In this document: piece after piece, positions 6,717-8,639 of the stretch
Numbering within the stretch: the stretch's first letter is position 1
Layout: the number at the start of each line of letters is the position of its first letter
From: Bacteroidota bacterium
GTDB taxonomy: Bacteria > Bacteroidota > Bacteroidia > NS11-12g > UBA9320
Direction of reading: 5' to 3'
DNA length: 8,639 nucleotides
Assembly (NCBI GenBank): GCA_003484585.1
Contig: DNBZ01000024.1
Coordinates: forward strand, 1 to 8,639
The notes under the pieces: model-generated
The model's input: only the letters and a program-made list of their open reading frames with translations
What the model was told of the DNA's origin: nothing
The model's database searches: none
Translations under genes and position numbers: made by a program

Positions 6717-6765
6717 TTTAACCAAGATTATGCAGTAGAATTACTATTGCATAATCTTGGTTAAA
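6717..6765 (-). terminator. Long hairpin at the end of the MbnP/peroxidase operon
   Basis: Arms at 6717-6738 and 6744-6765 pair over 22 positions (21 Watson-Crick and one G-T/G-U-type position, 6735/6747) around the loop AATTA. On the minus strand the stem begins in the last sense codon of the peroxidase gene, includes its TAA stop, and is followed by the T-rich tail GTTTTGTTTATT, which supports termination in that direction. On the plus strand (trmL) the stem is followed by ATGGGCTAG, so termination there is less convincing. Confidence 0.6.
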
Positions 6766-7762
6766 ATGGGCTAGCGTACGCTGGGTTGTTTAAAAATGTA
6801 CTATCTGTAAAGCAGTGCAAAAAAGCCAGTAAGTCTGCCTTTTCTTGTGTTGTTAGCTGCACACCTCCAGCATGTGTTTGTTTCATTAACGGGTCTATGG
6901 TAGTTGAATATTTCAATCCCTCGCTGTAAAAATCAATCACTTCTTCAAGCGTTTTAAATCTTCCATCGTGCATATAGGGTGCCGTTAGGGCTATATTTCG
7001 CAGGGTCGGCGACTTAAATCTCCCTCTATCTTGCGGATTACTCGTAACTGCCATTCTACCTTCTTCGGGATTTTCATCTAAACCATTATTATGGAAATCG
7101 CCATCGGTAAGCAAAGGGGTCCCATGGCAGTGAAAACAATCTCCTTCTTCCGAATAATATAAATCCATTCCATTTATTTCTGAGGGAGTTAGACTAACTT
7201 TTCGAAGCAAAAATTTGTCGTATTTAGAATCTGCAGAAATTAGTGTTCTTACAAATTGAGCCAGGGCGAACGAAGTGTTTTCGTACGTTATTTTGTCTGC
7301 ATTAAAAGCTTTTTTAAACAAATCTTTGTACGTGGCATTGGCATTAAGTTTTGCCATATCTGCTTCAAAAAAATCTTTTACTTCAAAAAGCATGATATCC
7401 TCCATTTTACCTTCTACTTGGCCATTCCAAAGGAATGCACTACTCCACGCCAAATTTATGTGTGGTAATGAATTCGAAGCATAGGTAGAGAAACCTTCTT
7501 TTTGCACATGGCATTGGACGCAGGCTCTACCTGAAACACCGTCAAGCAGGGTGTCATAATACAGCCTTTTACCCAAGGCGATGCCTTCTACCGTCAACGG
7601 ATTGTCTGCATTTAGCAATGCCTCTGGAATATTTAAAAAGAAAGGCGTAGTTATATAAGGTGCATCTGGCACCTCTTTTCCTTTATCATCATTGCAGGCA
7701 CTAAAATAAATGCTTGCGAACACGAATAGTAAAAACGTAGAGAGTATGTGTGCCTTTTTCAT
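6761..7762 (-). CDS. Di-heme cytochrome c peroxidase, MbnH/MauG-type lipoprotein
   Basis: The 333-residue product carries two c-type heme-binding motifs, CVQCH (81-85) and CFHCH (209-213), and the family block SPTLRNIALTAPYMHDGRF (251-269), whose Met264 is the expected distal ligand of the second heme; MauG itself has Tyr there. The signal peptide ends FSAC, so Cys23 is probably lipidated, and the next residues are NDD. Bacterial cytochrome c peroxidases reduce hydrogen peroxide, while MbnH relatives use the same scaffold to oxidise a Trp in their partner protein. The gene directly follows an MbnP-family gene with a one-base gap and no Shine-Dalgarno, implying one transcript and coupled translation. 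This context favours the MbnH role over simple peroxide detoxification, but the sequence alone does not prove it. The length is usual and both hemes are intact. Confidence 0.92.
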   Translation of the reverse strand: MKKAHILSTFLLFVFASIYFSACNDDKGKEVPDAPYITTPFFLNIPEALLNADNPLTVEGIALGKRLYYDTLLDGVSGRACVQCHVQKEGFSTYASNSLPHINLAWSSAFLWNGQVEGKMEDIMLFEVKDFFEADMAKLNANATYKDLFKKAFNADKITYENTSFALAQFVRTLISADSKYDKFLLRKVSLTPSEINGMDLYYSEEGDCFHCHGTPLLTDGDFHNNGLDENPEEGRMAVTSNPQDRGRFKSPTLRNIALTAPYMHDGRFKTLEEVIDFYSEGLKYSTTIDPLMKQTHAGGVQLTTQEKADLLAFLHCFTDSTFLNNPAYASPF

Positions 7763-7763
7763 A

Positions 7764-8495
7764 TTATTGGGTTAGCGTTATAACATCGTGACCATTGTCC
7801 ATTAATTTTTGTTGCACCTCTGCATTGCCCATAATCTTAGTAATGTCTTTCAAAGACAAATCGTTTGGGCTAGTCATCCATTTATCCAGATGTTCGTTTA
7901 TCGTAATAGTAGCATCATTTTTAAGATCTATTGGGGTGTCAAACGTAAAATAAAGGCTGTTGTCTTTGGCCATAAGTGGACCCGTGTGCATTTGAAAATT
8001 CTGAATGCTACTATCTGTTTTCGCGAACTTACCTTCAAACTTCATATAATGGTATCCGCCGCCCATGGGCACCGGCCATTCCATATTGCTTTCTGGTTTC
8101 ATAGTGAACATTCCTGTTTGGTTAAGCCGTGCCGGTATGCCAAACACCAGGCTAAGTCCTACATATTGCTCTGCAGCTACCTCTTTTACTATATCCATCC
8201 CAATATTATCTCTTGCATCTACATAGTGAATATCCTTAACCAAAACACTGTCGCCATTGGCCTTTCTTAAGTAGATAGCCGACACAAAATAACGGAGCGT
8301 GCTTACCTCAAATTTTTGATTTAACACATTAGTGTATTGGGTCGTATCAAAATCGAGTAGCATGTTATTTACTTGATGATTAAAAAGCACATTTAGTTGT
8401 GAATTAGGATTGGGTTCCTGCACTTCATCTTTACACGATTGAAAAAAAACGGAGCCTGCAAGAAGGGTAAGAAAAAAAAGTTTTAACTGTTTCAT
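7764..8495 (-). CDS. MbnP-family copper-binding lipoprotein
   Basis: The 243-residue product has a lipoprotein signal (MKQLKLFFLTLLAGSVFFQSC, Cys21 lipidated) followed by KDE, which resembles the lysine-acidic surface-export signal of Bacteroidetes lipoproteins. The mature part fits the MbnP family: an N-terminal strand with LNVLFNHQVNN (34-44), FEVSTLRYFVSAIYLRKANGD (62-82), a Val-His strand VLVKDIHYVDA (84-94), GIPARLNQTG (119-128) and the signature NMEWPVPMGGGYHYMKFEG (137-155). In characterised MbnP a Trp is oxidised to kynurenine by MbnH and joins histidines in binding copper. Only two Trp residues exist here, Trp140 and Trp206; Trp140, next to the GYHY motif, is the better candidate by position. 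Candidate histidine ligands include 40, 90, 149 and 170. It is the promoter-proximal gene of a pair with the di-heme enzyme downstream. Confidence 0.85.
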   Translation of the reverse strand: MKQLKLFFLTLLAGSVFFQSCKDEVQEPNPNSQLNVLFNHQVNNMLLDFDTTQYTNVLNQKFEVSTLRYFVSAIYLRKANGDSVLVKDIHYVDARDNIGMDIVKEVAAEQYVGLSLVFGIPARLNQTGMFTMKPESNMEWPVPMGGGYHYMKFEGKFAKTDSSIQNFQMHTGPLMAKDNSLYFTFDTPIDLKNDATITINEHLDKWMTSPNDLSLKDITKIMGNAEVQQKLMDNGHDVITLTQ

Positions 8496-8529
8496 ACTAT
8501 GTTTTAATTTTAATGACTCTTTGCTAGAA

Positions 8530-8537
8530 CAAAGTTG
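8530..8537 (-). promoter_or_regulatory. Weak candidate -7 box (CAACTTTG) for the MbnP operon
   Basis: CAACTTTG on the minus strand matches TAnnTTTG except for the first base and lies 34 bases upstream of the MbnP ATG. No better match occurs in the 144 bp upstream of that gene, which otherwise shows no supportable gene before the right edge. No TTG -33 element is evident. Confidence 0.22.
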
Positions 8538-8577
8538 TTTAAGAATATTAAATTAGAGATACGCATCCACTTAATGT

Positions 8578-8605
8578 TGGTCAGTTATCGTTATGATAAT
8601 GGTCA
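8578..8605 (-). repeat. TGACCA direct repeat with 22-bp spacing upstream of the MbnP operon
   Basis: On the minus strand TGACCA appears at 8605-8600 and again at 8583-8578, start-to-start distance 22 bp, with a small inverted repeat TTATC/GATAA (8585-8599) between them. The position, about 40-70 bp upstream of the candidate -7 box, would suit an activator. The same core and spacing occur upstream of the guaB/TPR pair. Short and unproven. Confidence 0.25.
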
Positions 8606-8639
8606 AGGTGAGAACAGTAAATCATCCTCGGGGCAAGCC

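Noticed and set aside
6456..6725. Minus-strand 89-residue frame overlapping the trmL end and the spacer
   Set aside because: Mostly antisense to trmL, ends in the repeat region, and the translation shows no recognisable domain or promoter.
7809..8270. Plus-strand 153-residue frame opposite the MbnP gene
   Set aside because: Antisense shadow of a well-supported gene, with a translation rich in Cys, His and Ile and no family resemblance.
8624..8639. Possible start of a GC-rich hairpin (CCTCGGGGCAAGCC) cut by the right edge
   Set aside because: Only a GGC/GCC core is visible; the other arm would lie outside the window, so it cannot be tested here.

Overview
The window looks like an ordinary chromosomal stretch of a Bacteroidota (Bacteroidetes) genome. 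The evidence is the type of exported proteins (signal peptides ending in 'YAQ', several lipoproteins, a DUF6268-type outer-membrane barrel), the absence of Shine-Dalgarno sequences before the starts, several TAnnTTTG elements (the Bacteroidetes -7 promoter box) just upstream of start codons, and moderate-to-low GC. I cannot place it more finely. No tRNA, rRNA, CRISPR array, transposase or phage gene is visible.

Layout from left to right. At 1-1001 (minus) lies the N-terminal 333 residues of an unrecognised lipoprotein that runs off the left edge. At 1063-1710 (plus) is thiamine pyrophosphokinase (thiN). At 1712-3184 (minus) is a complete IMP dehydrogenase (guaB), tail to tail with thiN and one base away. 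A 184-bp divergent regulatory region (3185-3368) holds two inverted repeats, a spaced direct repeat and promoter-like boxes. At 3369-5201 (plus) is an exported TPR protein. At 5214-6113 (minus) is a DUF6268-type outer-membrane beta-barrel. At 6160-6612 (plus) is the tRNA 2'-O-methyltransferase TrmL. A 148-bp convergent intergenic region follows, with a 22-bp-stem hairpin and a small hairpin bracketed by 9-bp direct repeats. Finally, at 6761-8495 (minus), there is a two-gene operon: an MbnP-family lipoprotein (promoter-proximal) and a di-heme cytochrome c peroxidase/MbnH-type lipoprotein, separated by one base.

The first six genes are mostly housekeeping or envelope genes with no obvious shared pathway (cofactor synthesis, GMP synthesis, tRNA modification, envelope proteins), and the coding strand switches at every junction up to the final pair. 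The pair with the clearest joint function is MbnP/MbnH. In methanotrophs the di-heme enzyme MbnH oxidises a tryptophan of its partner MbnP to kynurenine, which helps bind copper. Here both partners are lipoproteins with acidic residues just after the lipidated cysteine, suggesting a cell-surface copper or redox module. The most interesting unexplained DNA structure is in the guaB/TPR divergent region and in the trmL/peroxidase convergent region.
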